26,869 nt of DNA from JAAYAY01 sp964429355. Lineage in GTDB: Bacteria > Planctomycetota > Planctomycetia > Pirellulales > Thermoguttaceae. A model generated the notes under the pieces. It worked only from the letters and a program-made list of their open reading frames with translations. It searched no databases and was not told where the DNA came from. The translations under genes and the position numbers were made by a program. This document shows, in pieces, positions 26,219 through 26,869 of this stretch (its first letter is position 1; every line of letters begins with the position of its first letter). The DNA lies in assembly GCA_964429355.1 (NCBI GenBank), contig CAYSCH010000091.1, positions 1 to 26,869 of the forward strand, in the 5' to 3' direction.

Positions 26219-26278
26219 GGCCTCGCTTACGCGTCGGGTTGGGGTTGAATGGGGGCCTCGCTTACGCGTCGGGTTGGG
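26219..26278 (+). repeat. Two exact copies of a 25-bp repeat
   Basis: A 25-bp sequence starting GGCCTCGCTTACGCGTCGGG occurs at 26219-26243 and again at 26254-26278, 35 bp apart. On the reverse strand it reads as the peptide-like pattern NPTRKRG that often appears in small spurious planctomycete ORFs, so it is probably a genome-wide dispersed repeat and not coding. Confidence 0.75.
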
Positions 26279-26476
26279 ATCAAGCAGGCTGCGGGTGCCG
26301 GCATGGGGCAAAGCTTATATTTCGGGCCACATGGGGCTGGTGCGCCGAAATGGCTCTTGGGCGAGAGAGGTTTGCGTAAATCATAGTAGTGTACGTATTT
26401 ACAGATATAGGACGAATCGTAACTATAATCCCCACAAGTGAGGCATGCTCCGAAACTATTTCACACTAGATAGGAA

Positions 26477-26547
26477 CAGGGAGATCGGAGATCGAAGATT
26501 GGAGATGGGAGGGGACGGGGGACGGGGGACTGGGATCGGGAGACAGG
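26477..26547 (+). repeat. Purine-rich GGAGATC/GGGGACG repeats
   Basis: Degenerate tandem purine-rich units first based on GGAGATCGAAGATT and then on GGGGACG. They have the same strand bias as the flanking blocks, with G and A on the plus strand. Confidence 0.6.
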
Positions 26548-26750
26548 GCGAGAATGTTTTATTGGTGGTGTGAACCGGATAGTTTTGGAACGCATGCGTC
26601 TGCGATCCAAAAGGAGACTTGGGCGAGCGGAGAGGGTGTAAGTCATCTGGTCATGGCTGGTTAGGAAGTTGTGTTGAAGCGCAAGTGTTTACCATGCTTT
26701 TGGGGTATGTGCCAAAACCTCGTGGTGATAGGAAGACATCAGGTGACGGA

Positions 26751-26869
26751 AGTCAGGAGTCAGGAGTCAGGGGTCAGGAGTCAGGGGTCAGGAGTCAGGA
26801 GTCAGGAGTCAGGGGACGGGAGTCAGGGGACGGGGGAGCACGCAGCAGGGAGCCGGGACGGGGCGCGGG
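26751..26869 (+). repeat. AGTCAGG heptamer minisatellite running to the window edge
   Basis: About nine near-perfect copies of the 7-nt unit (variants AGTCAGG and GGTCAGG) from 26751 to about 26813, grading into GGGGACG and GGGAGC variants up to the end of the window. The array continues past the edge or degenerates there. Confidence 0.8.

Larger units (their letters stand above)
26076..26869. other. Gene-free 3' region, repeats plus an AT-rich island
   Basis: No frame here looks like a real protein. Besides the repeat blocks there is an AT-richer island (about 26370-26470) with a perfect TATAAT at 26424-26429, a 10-bp palindrome ACGCATGCGT, and a TTTTGG/CCAAAA stem at 26698-26717. No tRNA or other RNA gene was recognised. 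Confidence 0.55.

Noticed and set aside
26108..26311. 67-codon minus-strand frame with NPTRKRG
   Set aside because: It is made entirely of the heptamer and 25-bp repeats; not a gene.
26445..26579. Short plus-strand frame after the TATAAT box
   Set aside because: About 44 codons running through purine repeats; composition follows the repeat rather than a protein.
26751..26869. Possible CRISPR array
   Set aside because: The units are 7 nt and contiguous, without spacers.

Overview
This window is high-GC and gene-dense and looks like a member of the Planctomycetes, most likely a Pirellulales-type bacterium. The evidence is a tandem pair of Tat-exported Gfo/Idh/MocA oxidoreductases, a discoidin plus multihaem c protein resembling HzsA-related proteins, a WD40-repeat receptor Ser/Thr kinase, a large PKD-repeat surface protein with an N-terminal LExRRxLS-type motif, and heptamer minisatellites with a dispersed short repeat downstream. 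No rRNA, tRNA or CRISPR array was seen.

Layout. 1-478: C-terminal nuclease part of a phage terminase large subunit, probably a decayed remnant. 479-759: non-coding with mutually exclusive hairpins. 760-3918 (-): secreted discoidin/triple c-haem protein. It is divergent from 4145-5485 (+) and 5658-7037 (+), two Tat-signal Gfo/Idh/MocA proteins, followed by 7144-8322 (+), a RhaT-family sugar/H+ symporter. Together these look like a sugar oxidation and uptake block in which the oxidoreductases work outside the cytoplasm and RhaT imports the product or a related sugar.

8409-17362 (-) is a two-gene operon. The promoter-proximal gene encodes a ~1250-residue PKD-repeat surface protein. After only 41 nt comes a 1717-residue kinase: zinc ribbon, Thr-rich linker, kinase, one membrane segment, long coiled coil, and 21 WD40 repeats (three seven-bladed propellers). 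This suggests a surface-ligand and signalling pair.

17733-26075 holds a small secreted planctomycete-type protein (+), then a tightly packed three-gene minus-strand operon facing a divergent TolC-type gene. The operon encodes a GAF-GAF-TM-HlyD fusion, a stand-alone HlyD adaptor, and a PqqD/RRE-like + M50 (site-2 protease) + HlyD fusion. No ABC ATPase or RND pump is present in the window. This is the best candidate for an undescribed system: an export or processing machine in which an intramembrane-protease-like protein with a peptide-recognition domain occupies the place of the usual inner-membrane pump.

26076-26869 has no convincing gene. It consists of purine-rich heptamer repeats, a duplicated 25-bp repeat and an AT-rich island. 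All functions are read from sequence motifs by eye; no database search was possible.
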